Positions 34,842 through 44,263 of a DNA stretch of 64,000 nt are shown here, in pieces. Source of the DNA: Isoptericola sediminis. GTDB taxonomy: Bacteria; Actinomycetota; Actinomycetes; Actinomycetales; Cellulomonadaceae. Where the stretch lies: contig NZ_JABFAJ010000022.1 of NCBI RefSeq assembly GCF_013085345.1, positions 1 to 64,000 of the forward strand. The letters are read 5' to 3'. A model generated the notes under the pieces. The model searched no databases, was not told the origin of the DNA, and saw only the letters and a program-made list of their open reading frames with translations. Each line of letters begins with the position of its first letter. Position 1 is the first letter of the stretch. The position numbers and the translations under genes were made by a program.

Positions 34842-37663
34842 CGCACCTCCGTCCGGTAGGCGGTGTCCCGCGCCTGGGCGGCGACCCGTGACGAGACCGC
34901 ACCCGCCACGAGGACGACCCCGAGCGCGGCCGTGGCGAGCAGCGGCGCGAGCACGGCGGGGCTGATGACGAGGTCGGGGACGACACCGCCGCGGACCACG
35001 GCGTGGGCGAGACCGGGCACGGTGACCGCCGCCACCGCGGCCCCGGCCAGGACCCCGGCGCCGAGCCCCACCGCGCCGAGGACGACGAGCTCGACGGCGC
35101 GCCCCCGCCCCTGCGACCGCGGACCGACGCCGAGGGCGCGCAGCACCACGACCTCGTGCCGGCGGGCGGCGGACGTCGCCGCGGCGACGACCGCGAGCCC
35201 CAGGACCGCGAGAGCCGTCGCACCGGCGGCGGCGAGGACCATGGCGAGCCGGACCGGGGAGCCGCCGTCGGACCCGATGACGTCGGCGGCGGTCCGCACC
35301 TCGGTCCCGTCCGCCCCACCGGCACCACCCAGGGCGCCCTCGACGGCCCGCGCCAGGTCCCCGACCGCGGCGGGGTCCTCCGGGCGGGCAGCGCCGACCC
35401 ACGCCTCCGCGGGCCGGGGCAGCTGGCCGGTCGTGGCCAGCAGCACGGCGTCCAGACGGCCCAGGTCGACCCAGGCCGCCTCCGCCGTCGGCCGGCCGGG
35501 CACGACGTCCGTGGTCCCCGCGACCTGCAGGACGACCTCGGTCCCGGTCAGCGTGATCTCCAGCTCCTCACCGACGGCGGCGTCCCACCGCTGCGCCGCG
35601 GCGCGGGTGAGCACGGCGGGCACGACCGGGCGGTCGGTGGCCCCGGCGGCGGCCGTCCCGTCGTGGGCCACCAGGCGCAGCCACGTCCCGTCCCGCTCCT
35701 CCAGGGTCAGCTCCGCACCCAGGACGTCCCCGTCCGTGGCGGCCGGTGCCGTCCCCGCGTGGGACCAGGCCGTGCCGGCGAGATCGAGCGGGGTGCTGCC
35801 CTCGGCGGTCCGGGCGTCGACGCCACGCACCGCGACCGTGGCCTGCGTCGGCACCAGGACCCCGTCGACGTCCCACTCCACGGCGGCCAGCCGCAGGTCG
35901 TCGGCAGCGGCGAGACCCTCGGGCAACGGCACGTCGAGCCGTGCGTCGACCGGCTCCTCCCCGAGCTCGAGGCGACCGGCGTCGAGCATCGTCAGGCTGC
36001 CGGTCGCGTCGGCGACCCACAGCGTCACGGCCACGTCCAGGGTCGGGTCCACACGACCCCGGTAGAGGGGAGCCAGCAGCGACATGTCGGCGATCGCGAC
36101 CCCCGCCGCGTCGACCTCCAGCGCGGTCACACCCTCCGGCAGCGACGGCGCGCCGGCGAAGGGGTCCGGACCGCGCAGGGGGGCGGTCGCGTCGGCCGCG
36201 GACGCCGGGCGGACGACCCCGTGGCCGGCCCCGACCGGGGTCGCGAGCAGCCCGAGCGGATCTCCCTGGACGGTCGCGTCCTCGGCCAGCACGGGCATCG
36301 CTCCCGCCGCCCCCTCCGTCCGGGCGAGCGGCTCGGTCCGCGCCGGGGGCCGGCCCGGCGCGAGCCGTGCCCCCGGCGCGACGACGGCTCGGACGTCGGT
36401 GCCGAGCCGTTGCGCGGCCAGGTCGGCGCGGGCCTGCGGAGCCGTGCCGGCATAGGCGGCGGCCAGGACGGACGCTCCCCCGGCGAGCACCAGCAGCACC
36501 ACCGGGACCGCGGCGACCCCCAGAGCACGGGACACCTGCCGCGAGGCCAGCACCGCGGTGGCCCCGTCGCGCCGCGCGGCCAGTCGGGCCGCGGCCCGCG
36601 CGGCCGGGCCGAGGAGAGCCAGCGTGACCAGTCCGAGCGCGGACAGGGCCACGGCCGGTCCGGCGGCGGCGAGGGGGTCCCAGGTCGTGCCGCCGTCGGC
36701 CACCACGAGCGGCGACCCCAGGTCGACCAGCCGCCACGTGCTCGCGGCAGCGAGCAGCCCGACGCCGACGACCGTGCCTGCCGTCGCGGCGCGCCGCAGC
36801 CGCCCCGAGCGGTCGGCGACCCGGCGGCCCGCGACCGCTCGGGCCCGGGTGCCGGTCACCACGGTGAGCACCGTGGTCCCGGCGAACGCGGTGAGCACGC
36901 CGCCGGCCACCAGCACCGTCGACGCCGGCGGGGGCGACCCGGTCGCGGCCAGCGCGGCCGCGGCCGCCGCGGTCCCGAGCGTGGCGGCCCCCAGGCAGAC
37001 GACGAGTGCCTCGAGGCCGGCGGCGGCGGTGATCTGCCAGACGTCGGCGCCGCGCGCGACGAGGATCTCGGTCTCCCGCTCCCGCGCCTGGGCGAGCAGG
37101 CGTGCGACCTGCACCAGTGCGACCAGGGCGACGAGGACCAGCAGCGCGACCGGCACCGTGAGCACCGCCCGGGCGGCGGCCTGGGCCTCCTGCTCGGCGG
37201 CCGCGCGCTGCGCCAGGTCCCCCTCGACGGTGAGGCCGCGGACGGCCACGGCGTCGGCGGCACGCAGCGTACTGTGGAGAGTGCTACCGCCCGCGGCGAA
37301 CCCGGCCAGGTCCGCGGGCAGGACCTCGCCGACGACGGGGACGAGGGTCCACTCGACGAACGGGGTGTCGTCACCGTCGGGGCGTTCGGCGCGGTCGATG
37401 CGCAGCGGCGCGTCGCCGAACAGGTCGGCGACCGTGGAGCGCACCCGGGCGTCCTGGGCCGCCGGGTCCTCGGCGAGTCGGGTCGTCACCTGCAGCGACG
37501 CCGTCGAGCCGCCGCCGAGGGCCGCCCGGGCGGCGTCCGTCGTCGTGGCGGCGACCGCTCCCGCGGTCACCCCGCTCGTGGCCGCGATCGCGGCCACGAG
37601 CAGCGTGACGAGGGCGAGGAGGCCGCAGTGCGCGACGGCACGCCGCCACGCGGTGCGCACCAT
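34838..37663 (-). CDS. FtsX-like ABC permease, large double-domain type (first)
   Basis: 941 aa with the same plan as its downstream neighbour: N-terminal TM (about 12-35), a ~110-aa outer domain, an FtsX core (LLAQARERETEILVARGADV), further TM helices, a ~380-aa extracytoplasmic domain and a final FtsX block (VVLRALGVGPRSQGRGRAVE). The two proteins could form a heterodimeric permease. ATG 37663 follows the stop of the fused Opp ATPase by 8 nt, tying the exporter to the peptide importer. It has very high Ala/Gly/Val content and no cytoplasmic ATPase of its own. Confidence 0.82.
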   Translation of the reverse strand: MVRTAWRRAVAHCGLLALVTLLVAAIAATSGVTAGAVAATTTDAARAALGGGSTASLQVTTRLAEDPAAQDARVRSTVADLFGDAPLRIDRAERPDGDDTPFVEWTLVPVVGEVLPADLAGFAAGGSTLHSTLRAADAVAVRGLTVEGDLAQRAAAEQEAQAAARAVLTVPVALLVLVALVALVQVARLLAQARERETEILVARGADVWQITAAAGLEALVVCLGAATLGTAAAAAALAATGSPPPASTVLVAGGVLTAFAGTTVLTVVTGTRARAVAGRRVADRSGRLRRAATAGTVVGVGLLAAASTWRLVDLGSPLVVADGGTTWDPLAAAGPAVALSALGLVTLALLGPAARAAARLAARRDGATAVLASRQVSRALGVAAVPVVLLVLAGGASVLAAAYAGTAPQARADLAAQRLGTDVRAVVAPGARLAPGRPPARTEPLARTEGAAGAMPVLAEDATVQGDPLGLLATPVGAGHGVVRPASAADATAPLRGPDPFAGAPSLPEGVTALEVDAAGVAIADMSLLAPLYRGRVDPTLDVAVTLWVADATGSLTMLDAGRLELGEEPVDARLDVPLPEGLAAADDLRLAAVEWDVDGVLVPTQATVAVRGVDARTAEGSTPLDLAGTAWSHAGTAPAATDGDVLGAELTLEERDGTWLRLVAHDGTAAAGATDRPVVPAVLTRAAAQRWDAAVGEELEITLTGTEVVLQVAGTTDVVPGRPTAEAAWVDLGRLDAVLLATTGQLPRPAEAWVGAARPEDPAAVGDLARAVEGALGGAGGADGTEVRTAADVIGSDGGSPVRLAMVLAAAGATALAVLGLAVVAAATSAARRHEVVVLRALGVGPRSQGRGRAVELVVLGAVGLGAGVLAGAAVAAVTVPGLAHAVVRGGVVPDLVISPAVLAPLLATAALGVVLVAGAVSSRVAAQARDTAYRTEVR

Positions 37664-37671
37664 GGGAGTGG

Positions 37672-39426
37672 TCAGGCCTGGTCGCGCAGCCGGATCTCGG
37701 CGACCTCGTCGCCGAACTCGGCCAGCAGCCGGTGCCTGTCCTCCCGGCGCTGCCGCTGCTCGTCCGGGTCCGGCACCGGGGCCGCGGCGAGCAGCCGCTT
37801 GGTGTACTCCTCGCGCGGTGAGCGCAGCACCTCGTCCCGGGTGCCCTTCTCCACGATGCGCCCCTCCTGCATCACGACCACCTGGTGGGCCAGGAGGTCG
37901 ATGACGGCCAGGTCGTGGCTGACGAAGAGGCAGGCGAACCCGAACTCGCGCTGCAGCGAGAGGAACATCTCCAGCACCGACGCCTGCACCGACACGTCCA
38001 GCGCCGACGTCGGCTCGTCCGCGACCATCAGCTCGGGCTCGAGCGTGAGGGCCCGGGCGATGGAGACGCGCTGACGCTGCCCGCCGGAGAGCTCGTGCGG
38101 GTACCGGTTGTAGTACGACCGCGGCAGCTCGACGGCGTCGAGCAGCTCCATGACGCGCTTCTCGCGGGACGCCGGGTCGCCGACCTTGTGCACCGCGAGG
38201 GGCTCGTTGATCGCCTCGCCCACGGGGAACCGCGGGTTGATCGAGGCGGCCGGGTCCTGGAACACCACACCGATGCGCCGGCGCAGGTCCTTGAGCTGCT
38301 TCTTGCGCAGGGCGCCGAAGTCCTCCCCGAGGATGCGCACCGAGCCCGAGCGCGCCGGGATGAGTCCGAGCGCGCACTTGGCGATCGTGGACTTGCCCGA
38401 CCCGGACTCGCCGACCAGGCCGACGATCTCGCCCGCACCGACGGTGAAGGAGACGTCGTCGACGGCACGGAACGGCGGCTTGCCGAGCCGGTGGTACTCG
38501 ATGACGAGCTGGTCCAGCTCCAGGGCGGGAGTGGACGTCTCGGCGTCCTCGGCCTCCGCGGACCGGGACAGCGCCTCGTCGTCCTGCCCCTTGCCCTCTC
38601 CGAGGTGCGGCACGGCCTTGAGCAGCCGCTTGGTGTAGTCGTGCTGCGGGTCGGTCAGCACCTGGTGGGCGCTGCCGGTCTCGACGAGGTCGCCCTTGTA
38701 CATCACCGCGACACGGTCGGCCATGTCGGCGACCACGCCCATGTTGTGGGTGATGAGCAGGATGCCGGTGTCGAGCTTGTCCTTCAGCGACCGCAGCAGG
38801 TCGAGGATGTCGGCCTGCACGGTGACGTCGAGCGCCGTGGTCGGCTCGTCGGCGATGATCACCTTCGGGTCGCAGGAGATCGCCATCGCGATGACGACAC
38901 GCTGCCGCTGCCCGCCCGAGAGCTCGTGCGGGTACTGCTTGAGCCGGCGCTCCGGTTCCGGGATGCCGACCATCTCGAGCAGCTCGGCCGCCCGAGCCAT
39001 CGCCTGCTTGCCGAAGGCGATGCCGTGCAGCTGCAGCGCCTCGGTGAGCTGGTCACCGATCGTCAGCACAGGGTTCAGCGCCGTCATCGGCTCCTGGAAC
39101 ACCATGGCGATGTCGTTGCCGCGCATCTTGCGCAGACCCGCCTGGTCCAGGTCGCCGACGACCTGGTCGCCGACCTGGACACGGCCGGAGACCCGGGCGT
39201 TGCCCGGCAGCAGCCCGAGCGCCGTCGTCGACGTCACGGACTTGCCGGACCCGGACTCGCCGACGAGCGCCACGACCTCGCCGGGGTGCACCTCCAGGGA
39301 GATGCCCTTGACGGCGTGGACGTCGCCGAACTCGGTGCCGAAGGTGACCTCGAGGTCGGTGAAGGACAGCACCGCTTCGCCGGGGATGGTGGCGTCCGGT
39401 GCGGAGGAGAGGTCGAGGGTGGTCAT
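37672..39426 (-). CDS. Second oligopeptide ABC importer, fused double ATPase (OppD-OppF type)
   Basis: 584 aa with two ABC domains: domain 1 (about 20-290) with GESGSGKSV, SGGQRQRV and IADEPTTALD; domain 2 (about 315-560) with GESGSGKST, SGGQRQRVS and VADEPTSALD. The Opp-type extensions contain QHDYTKRLL and REEYTKRLL. Unlike the first importer's ATPase, both Walker B motifs are canonical. The ATG overlaps the oppC stop by one base (TGATG). The next gene, an FtsX permease, starts 8 nt after its stop. Confidence 0.93.
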   Translation of the reverse strand: MTTLDLSSAPDATIPGEAVLSFTDLEVTFGTEFGDVHAVKGISLEVHPGEVVALVGESGSGKSVTSTTALGLLPGNARVSGRVQVGDQVVGDLDQAGLRKMRGNDIAMVFQEPMTALNPVLTIGDQLTEALQLHGIAFGKQAMARAAELLEMVGIPEPERRLKQYPHELSGGQRQRVVIAMAISCDPKVIIADEPTTALDVTVQADILDLLRSLKDKLDTGILLITHNMGVVADMADRVAVMYKGDLVETGSAHQVLTDPQHDYTKRLLKAVPHLGEGKGQDDEALSRSAEAEDAETSTPALELDQLVIEYHRLGKPPFRAVDDVSFTVGAGEIVGLVGESGSGKSTIAKCALGLIPARSGSVRILGEDFGALRKKQLKDLRRRIGVVFQDPAASINPRFPVGEAINEPLAVHKVGDPASREKRVMELLDAVELPRSYYNRYPHELSGGQRQRVSIARALTLEPELMVADEPTSALDVSVQASVLEMFLSLQREFGFACLFVSHDLAVIDLLAHQVVVMQEGRIVEKGTRDEVLRSPREEYTKRLLAAAPVPDPDEQRQRREDRHRLLAEFGDEVAEIRLRDQA

Positions 39427-40334
39427 CAGGCCTTGGTCCTGTTCTGGCGGGGGTCGAACGCGTCGCGCAGACCGTCGCCGATGAAGTTCACGCTCAGGGC
39501 GATGGCGAGGATCATCAGTCCCGGCCACCAGAAGAGCCACGGACGCGTCGTGAACGCCGTCTGGTACTCCGAGATGAGGAGACCCAGGGAGGTGTCCGGT
39601 GCCTGCACGCCGTACCCGAGGAAGCTGAGCGCCGTCTCGAGCAGGATCGCCGCGGAGATCGTCAGCGTCGCCGAGACGATGATCGTCCCGATGGCGTTCG
39701 GCAGGATGTGCTTGAAGATCGTCCGGCTGCTGCTCGTGCCGACGGCGTAGGCCGCCACCACGAACTCGCGCTCGCGCAGGGAGAGCACCTCGCCGCGCAC
39801 GAGCCGGGCGAGCCCGGTCCAGGTGACGACGCCGAGCATGAGCGTCAGGCCCCAGATGCCCCAGGAGCTGGCCATCTTGCCCAGCACGGCGGCGAGCACC
39901 AGCAGCGGGATGACGAGCAGCAGGTCGGTCATGCGCATGAGCACCGACTCGATCCACCCGCGGAAGTACCCGGCCAGGGCGCCGATGATCGTGCCCAGGA
40001 CGGTCGAGATGATCCCGACGCCGAAGGCGATGATCAGCGACTTCTGCGTGCCCAGCATGACGAGGGCGAAGTAGTCCTTGCCGCCCGTGTCCTGGCCGAA
40101 CGGGTGCGTCCACGTCGGGGAGCCGTCGCCGATCTTCGGGTACTGCAGCTCGGGCACCTTGTCCCACCAGCCCGGCAGGGGGCCGATGCCGATGGACGTG
40201 AACGCGACGAGGATCACGAGCGCCATGACCACCATCGAGATGATGGCGCCCTTGTGGCGGAAGAACCGCATCCGCACGAGCTGGCCCTGGCTGTAGGACT
40301 TCTCCTCGGCCGGCGGATTCTGGAGATCAGTCAT
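39426..40334 (-). CDS. Second oligopeptide ABC importer permease, OppC type
   Basis: 302 aa with six TM helices; the N-terminal helix follows a short polar stretch (RMRFFRHKGAIIS). The periplasmic loop contains HPFGQDTGGKDYFA, a hallmark of the OppC/DppC family. EAA loop: AAYAVGTSSSRTIFKHILPN. The C-terminal GDGLRDAFDPRQNR is typical. It follows oppB by 45 nt and is coupled to the ATPase gene. Confidence 0.93.
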   Translation of the reverse strand: MTDLQNPPAEEKSYSQGQLVRMRFFRHKGAIISMVVMALVILVAFTSIGIGPLPGWWDKVPELQYPKIGDGSPTWTHPFGQDTGGKDYFALVMLGTQKSLIIAFGVGIISTVLGTIIGALAGYFRGWIESVLMRMTDLLLVIPLLVLAAVLGKMASSWGIWGLTLMLGVVTWTGLARLVRGEVLSLREREFVVAAYAVGTSSSRTIFKHILPNAIGTIIVSATLTISAAILLETALSFLGYGVQAPDTSLGLLISEYQTAFTTRPWLFWWPGLMILAIALSVNFIGDGLRDAFDPRQNRTKA

Positions 40335-40379
40335 GGTGCGCTCCGCGGGTGTGGTGCGTACGGGGTCCGGTCATGGGTC

Positions 40380-41897
40380 TCACCGCCGGATCCGTGGGTC
40401 GAGGTAGGCGTAGGCGATGTCGGCGAGCATGTTCATCAGCACCGCCGCGGTGCCCGTCACCAGGAAGAACGCCATCACCGGGTCGGGGTCGACCCGGTCC
40501 AGCCCCTCCTGGAACATGGCACCCATGCCCCGCCAGCCGAAGACGCGCTCGGTGATGATCGCCCCGCCGATGAGGCCCGCGAAGTCGAAGGCCACGATCG
40601 TCGTGATGGGGATCAGCGCGTTGCGGAAGGCGTGCTTGGTGATGACCGCCCGCTCGGACAGCCCCTTGGAGCGCGCCGTGCGCACGTAGTCCTGGTTCAT
40701 CACCTCGAGCATCGAGGACCGCGTGTAGCGCGAGTACGAGGCGACCGAGACCAGGGTCAGCACGATCGTGGGCAGGATGAGCTGCAGCCCCGAGTCGAGC
40801 ACCGACTCCCAGAAGTCGCCGGTGAAGTTCGGCGTCTGCGAGCCGATCGTCGAGATCGGCCGCGACTTGAGCTGCAGGAACCCGGCCCAGTGCGCCACGA
40901 GGATGTCGAACACGATCACGCCGGACGTGATGATCCCGGTGACCGCGGAGATGAACATCGCCTGCTTGCGGGCGTACCCGCCCCAGGCGGCGCCGATCCC
41001 GATCGAGACGACGATCGCCAGCACGAACAGGCCGACGAGCTGCAGCCATGTCGGGTCGAGCAGCACCCCGCTGAAGAGCAGGTAGCTCAGCGTCCCGACG
41101 ACGGCGGTCGTCAGCGCCGCGTACAGCACCCGGCGGTTGCCCAGCCCGGCGACGAGCGCCGTGACCAGGACGGCGGCGCCCAGCGAGGTCAGCAGCACCA
41201 TGCCGAGACCGAAGAACGGGTCGCGGTACCAGTTCAGGACGTTGAGCACGTAGAGCAGCACGGCGACGAAGGTGAACGTGGCCGCGCCGGTGTAGAGGCG
41301 GCGGCGCCAGGGGCCGCCGAGCACCGCGGGGATGACCACCGCGGCCACCAGGGCGAAGCCGAGGATCATCGGTGGTTCCATGTCGCCGCTGGCGATCCAG
41401 TCGTTGAAGCGGATCGCGCCGTACTCCTTGAGGAGCACCGCCGCCCAGAACACGGGCAGCGAGAAGAAGAGGAAGGCGAGGAAGGTGACGCTGTAGTCGA
41501 AGCCGGCGTACTGCCGGATCGCCGAGACGATGCCCGCGGCGATGCCGACGACGATCGCCAGCAGCGTGGCGAGCGTGACGAGCCGCAGCGTCGAGCCGGC
41601 GGCCTGTGCGGTGATGTCGAGGACGTTGGCGCCGTTGACTGTCGTCCCCAGGTCGCAGCTGCCGGTGAAGCAGCCGCCCACGCCGGACAGCCACTCCAGG
41701 TACCGCTCGTACCAGGGCTGGTCGAGCCCCATCTGCTCGATGCGCAGGGCCATGAGGCTCTCGCGGTTCTCGGCGTTGGACTCGCGCAGATCTTTCAGGG
41801 GGTCGCCCGCGTTGATCGTCAGCACGAAGATGAGCAGCGAGGCCGCCCACAGCACGAGGAACGAGATCCCCAGGCGTCGAAGGATGAACTTGAGCAC
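40380..41897 (-). CDS. Second oligopeptide ABC importer permease, OppB type, unusually long
   Basis: 505 aa, against about 310-330 for normal OppB. The N-terminal part (FILRRLGISFLVLWAASLL) and the C-terminal half with the EAA loop (DYVRTARSKGLSERAVITKH) are standard. Between them, at roughly residues 180-330, is an insertion with about five additional hydrophobic helices. The start is GTG 41897, with AAGGGG 6-7 nt upstream; the longer frame to 41960 runs into the terminator. The insertion is in frame and continuous, so it is a real elongated permease and not a fusion artefact. Confidence 0.9.
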   Translation of the reverse strand: MLKFILRRLGISFLVLWAASLLIFVLTINAGDPLKDLRESNAENRESLMALRIEQMGLDQPWYERYLEWLSGVGGCFTGSCDLGTTVNGANVLDITAQAAGSTLRLVTLATLLAIVVGIAAGIVSAIRQYAGFDYSVTFLAFLFFSLPVFWAAVLLKEYGAIRFNDWIASGDMEPPMILGFALVAAVVIPAVLGGPWRRRLYTGAATFTFVAVLLYVLNVLNWYRDPFFGLGMVLLTSLGAAVLVTALVAGLGNRRVLYAALTTAVVGTLSYLLFSGVLLDPTWLQLVGLFVLAIVVSIGIGAAWGGYARKQAMFISAVTGIITSGVIVFDILVAHWAGFLQLKSRPISTIGSQTPNFTGDFWESVLDSGLQLILPTIVLTLVSVASYSRYTRSSMLEVMNQDYVRTARSKGLSERAVITKHAFRNALIPITTIVAFDFAGLIGGAIITERVFGWRGMGAMFQEGLDRVDPDPVMAFFLVTGTAAVLMNMLADIAYAYLDPRIRR

Positions 41898-41924
41898 GTT
41901 GTGCCCCTTTACGGTCAAGGCAGG

Positions 41925-41961
41925 CGTGTGGGGGCAGGGAGGTCTTCCCTGCCCCCACACG
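41925..41961 (-). terminator. Stem-loop between the second binding protein and oppB
   Basis: A perfect 16-bp stem (41925-41940 with 41946-41961) with a 5-nt loop lies 31 nt after the binding-protein stop and 28 nt before the oppB GTG. As in the first operon it should favour expression of the binding protein over the membrane complex. Confidence 0.75.
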
Positions 41962-41992
41962 TTGCCTGTCAGGCGGTCAGGACGTCAGGACG

Positions 41993-43834
41993 TCAGGAGG
42001 CGCGAGACCACTGCTCGGCGTTCCAGACGATCCCGTCCTGGGCCGCGGTGAAGCGGACGTTCTCCAGGTCGGCCGAGTGCGCGACGACACCCGGGTGAGC
42101 GAACAGCGGGATGCCGTACAGGGTGTCCCACAGCTCCTTCTCGATCACCTTGGTCTGCTCCAGGTGGACCGACTCGTCGACCGTCGAGGCCAGGGTCTCC
42201 CAGGCCTCGTCGACCGTCTCGTTCGAGTACCCGCCGAAGTTCTGCGGGCGGCCCGAGGCGTAGATGTTCTGGCCGGAGGCGATCTGGCCGGAACCGGCCC
42301 AGGCGAACAGGGCGATCTCCCAGTCACCGGTCTCCAGCGCACCACCGGCGGCGAAGAACTCCGGGTCACCGGCGTCCACGATGTCGAAGCCCACCTGGTC
42401 GCAGGACGACTTGATGGCGGCGACCTCGTCGGAACGACGCGGGTTCGGCGCGGAGTAACCGATGCGGATCTCGGTGCCCTCCTCGAGACCGGCCTCCTCG
42501 AACTTCTCGGTGGCCATCTCCAGGTCGACCTCGTCGTAGCGGCCGTCGTAGGACTCGGCCGTGACCTCGTCGTACTTCTCGGTCTGGTACGGGAAGACCT
42601 CGCGGGCGTTCATGACGACGGCGTTCTCGTCGACCGGCGCGATCAGGTCGTCGACGATCTTCTGACGCGGGACGCAGTAGGCGAAGGCCTCGCGGGCGGC
42701 CAGGTTGTCGGTGAAGACCGAGCTGTCACCGAAGTTGTAGTCCAGGTGCTCCCAGATCAGGGTCTGACCGGTGAGGACCTCGACGGACGAGCCGATCTGC
42801 TCGAGCTGCGGGATCGTGTCGACGGTGGCCTGCGGTTCGATGACGTCGAGGTCACCGTTCTGCAGCGCCTGCACGTGGGTGTCCGCGGCCGCGAAGCGGA
42901 ACGTGAGCTCCTTCGTCGCGGGCGGGGTGCCCCAGTAGTTCTCGTTGGCCGTCAGGGTGATGGACTGACCGGCGATCCAGCCGTCCTCCTTGAGCATGTA
43001 CGGACCGGAGACCGGGACCATCGCCGGGTCGGGCAGCTCGCCCGGGGTCGAGGACAGCCAGCCGGTGTTCCAGAACTCGGCGGCCGGCTCGAGCACCGAC
43101 ATGTCGAGCTCCTCGATGGCGGTGACGAGCTCCTCGACGGAGACGCCGGCCTCCTCGGCCACGATGTGGGCCGGGAAGGCGCTCGAGACGTTGAGCTGCC
43201 AGTCGGCGTAGACGCGCTCGTAGTCGTACTGGAACGACTTGGCGTCCGCCGAGTCCGCCTGGGGGCCCTCGGGGACGTAGTCGCCCAGGGTCAGGCCGGA
43301 GACGTGGTTGAACAGCGGCTCCTCCGAGGCGTCCTCGGTGACCGCGCCGTCGGCGGTGATCGCCTGGGTGGCCCAGTCGAGCAGGTAGTCGGCGTAGGTG
43401 ATCGGGGTGCCGTCGGACCACACGGCGTCGTCCGCGAGGGTGTACTCCACCTGCAGCGGGTCCTCGGAGATGGCCTCGAACGTGCCGTACTCCTCGTCCT
43501 GGCAGATGGTGCCGTCGACGCCGAAGTACATGAAGCCGCCCATCATGCGGTCATTCACGACGGAGTTGTACGTCGAGTAGGTGTCCGGCAGCAGGCCGTT
43601 GTAGCCCGCCCACTGGACCTCGCCGGCGGAGTACTGGATCTCGCCGTCCGCGGACTCGGTGACACCGGTGTCGACCTTGCAGGGGTCGCTGATCTCTTCG
43701 GTGTCGGCGGACTCCTCCGCCATCGACTCCTCGGTCTCCGGCTGGTCGTCCGCTGCCGGGCTGGAGCAGGCCGACAGCAGGAGTGCGCCGGTGGCGACGG
43801 CCGCGACGGCCGCGCTTGCACGCCTGATCTTCAC
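41993..43834 (-). CDS. Second oligopeptide ABC importer substrate-binding lipoprotein
   Basis: 613-aa family-5 solute-binding protein. The signal peptide ends with lipobox LSAC, then a long acidic linker rich in Glu/Ser/Asp. Binding-protein landmarks are DDAVWSDGTPITYADYLLDW, PVSGPYMLKED and LAAREAFAYCVPRQKIVDDL. The frame allows ATG 43849, but AGGAGG sits 6 nt before GTG 43834, inside that extension, so GTG is the better start. It is larger than the first OppA and only distantly similar, suggesting different ligands. Confidence 0.92.
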   Translation of the reverse strand: MKIRRASAAVAAVATGALLLSACSSPAADDQPETEESMAEESADTEEISDPCKVDTGVTESADGEIQYSAGEVQWAGYNGLLPDTYSTYNSVVNDRMMGGFMYFGVDGTICQDEEYGTFEAISEDPLQVEYTLADDAVWSDGTPITYADYLLDWATQAITADGAVTEDASEEPLFNHVSGLTLGDYVPEGPQADSADAKSFQYDYERVYADWQLNVSSAFPAHIVAEEAGVSVEELVTAIEELDMSVLEPAAEFWNTGWLSSTPGELPDPAMVPVSGPYMLKEDGWIAGQSITLTANENYWGTPPATKELTFRFAAADTHVQALQNGDLDVIEPQATVDTIPQLEQIGSSVEVLTGQTLIWEHLDYNFGDSSVFTDNLAAREAFAYCVPRQKIVDDLIAPVDENAVVMNAREVFPYQTEKYDEVTAESYDGRYDEVDLEMATEKFEEAGLEEGTEIRIGYSAPNPRRSDEVAAIKSSCDQVGFDIVDAGDPEFFAAGGALETGDWEIALFAWAGSGQIASGQNIYASGRPQNFGGYSNETVDEAWETLASTVDESVHLEQTKVIEKELWDTLYGIPLFAHPGVVAHSADLENVRFTAAQDGIVWNAEQWSRAS

Positions 43835-44241
43835 TGGGTTCCTCCTCATGGGAAGGGCCCCCCGCCAGGCGTGACCGACCGCTCGGGCTACGAGTGGCCA
43901 ACCTCACCGCCGGAGGGTCCGTGGTGTTCGCCACACCGTACCCAGCCGCCGGAAGGTGGAAATACCACTTCTCGGAATTCGCGGTGATCGTTATGGATCT
44001 GAGACTGCCAAGAATCACGGGCGACGAACGCGGCGGTTGCGCCGAAACCGCGAAGAAACACCGTTCAGATTCCATCACATATTCGTCCTATTTCCATGTT
44101 ATGGAATGGCGATGATGGAGGGAATTGCGCCTGTCGAGCCGCTTTGACAGCGACGCCCTTCCGTGACCATACGGCCGATCCGCCGTCCTCGCCGGACGAG
44201 TCCCGCTGACCGGACACCGGCGTCCGGTGCGGGCCGAGGGT
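43835..44241. promoter_or_regulatory. Long AT-richer regulatory gap upstream of the second opp operon
   Basis: About 400 bp without a credible gene; the small open frames here have no family resemblance or ribosome-binding sites. The stretch 43950-44120 is clearly richer in A/T than its surroundings. It holds ATTCCAT (44069-44075) and the near palindrome TTTCCAT-gtt-ATGGAAT (44091-44107). The operon promoter must lie here, but I cannot fix the -10. Confidence 0.5.
44069..44107. promoter_or_regulatory. Cluster of ATTCCAT half-sites, putative operator
   Basis: Three half-sites, ATTCCAT at 44069, TTTCCAT at 44091 and ATGGAAT at 44101, use the same core as the perfect palindrome before the MFS-ArsR operon at 45602-45629. 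The second and third form an inverted pair with a 3-bp spacer. Regulation by the nearby ArsR protein is a possibility, not shown. Confidence 0.35.
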
Positions 44242-44259
44242 GCCCGCCCCGAGGCGGGC
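44242..44259 (-). terminator. Terminator of the TetR gene
   Basis: A 7-bp GC stem (gcccgcc/ggcgggc) with a 4-nt loop lies 4 nt after the TetR stop. A further short inverted repeat, caccgg-cgt-ccggtg, follows at 44215-44229. Confidence 0.55.
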
Positions 44260-44263
44260 GAGG

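Noticed and set aside
43894-44147. Small open frames in the gap before the second opp operon
   Set aside because: No ribosome-binding site, no recognisable family and an AT-richer promoter-like context; regulatory DNA is more likely.
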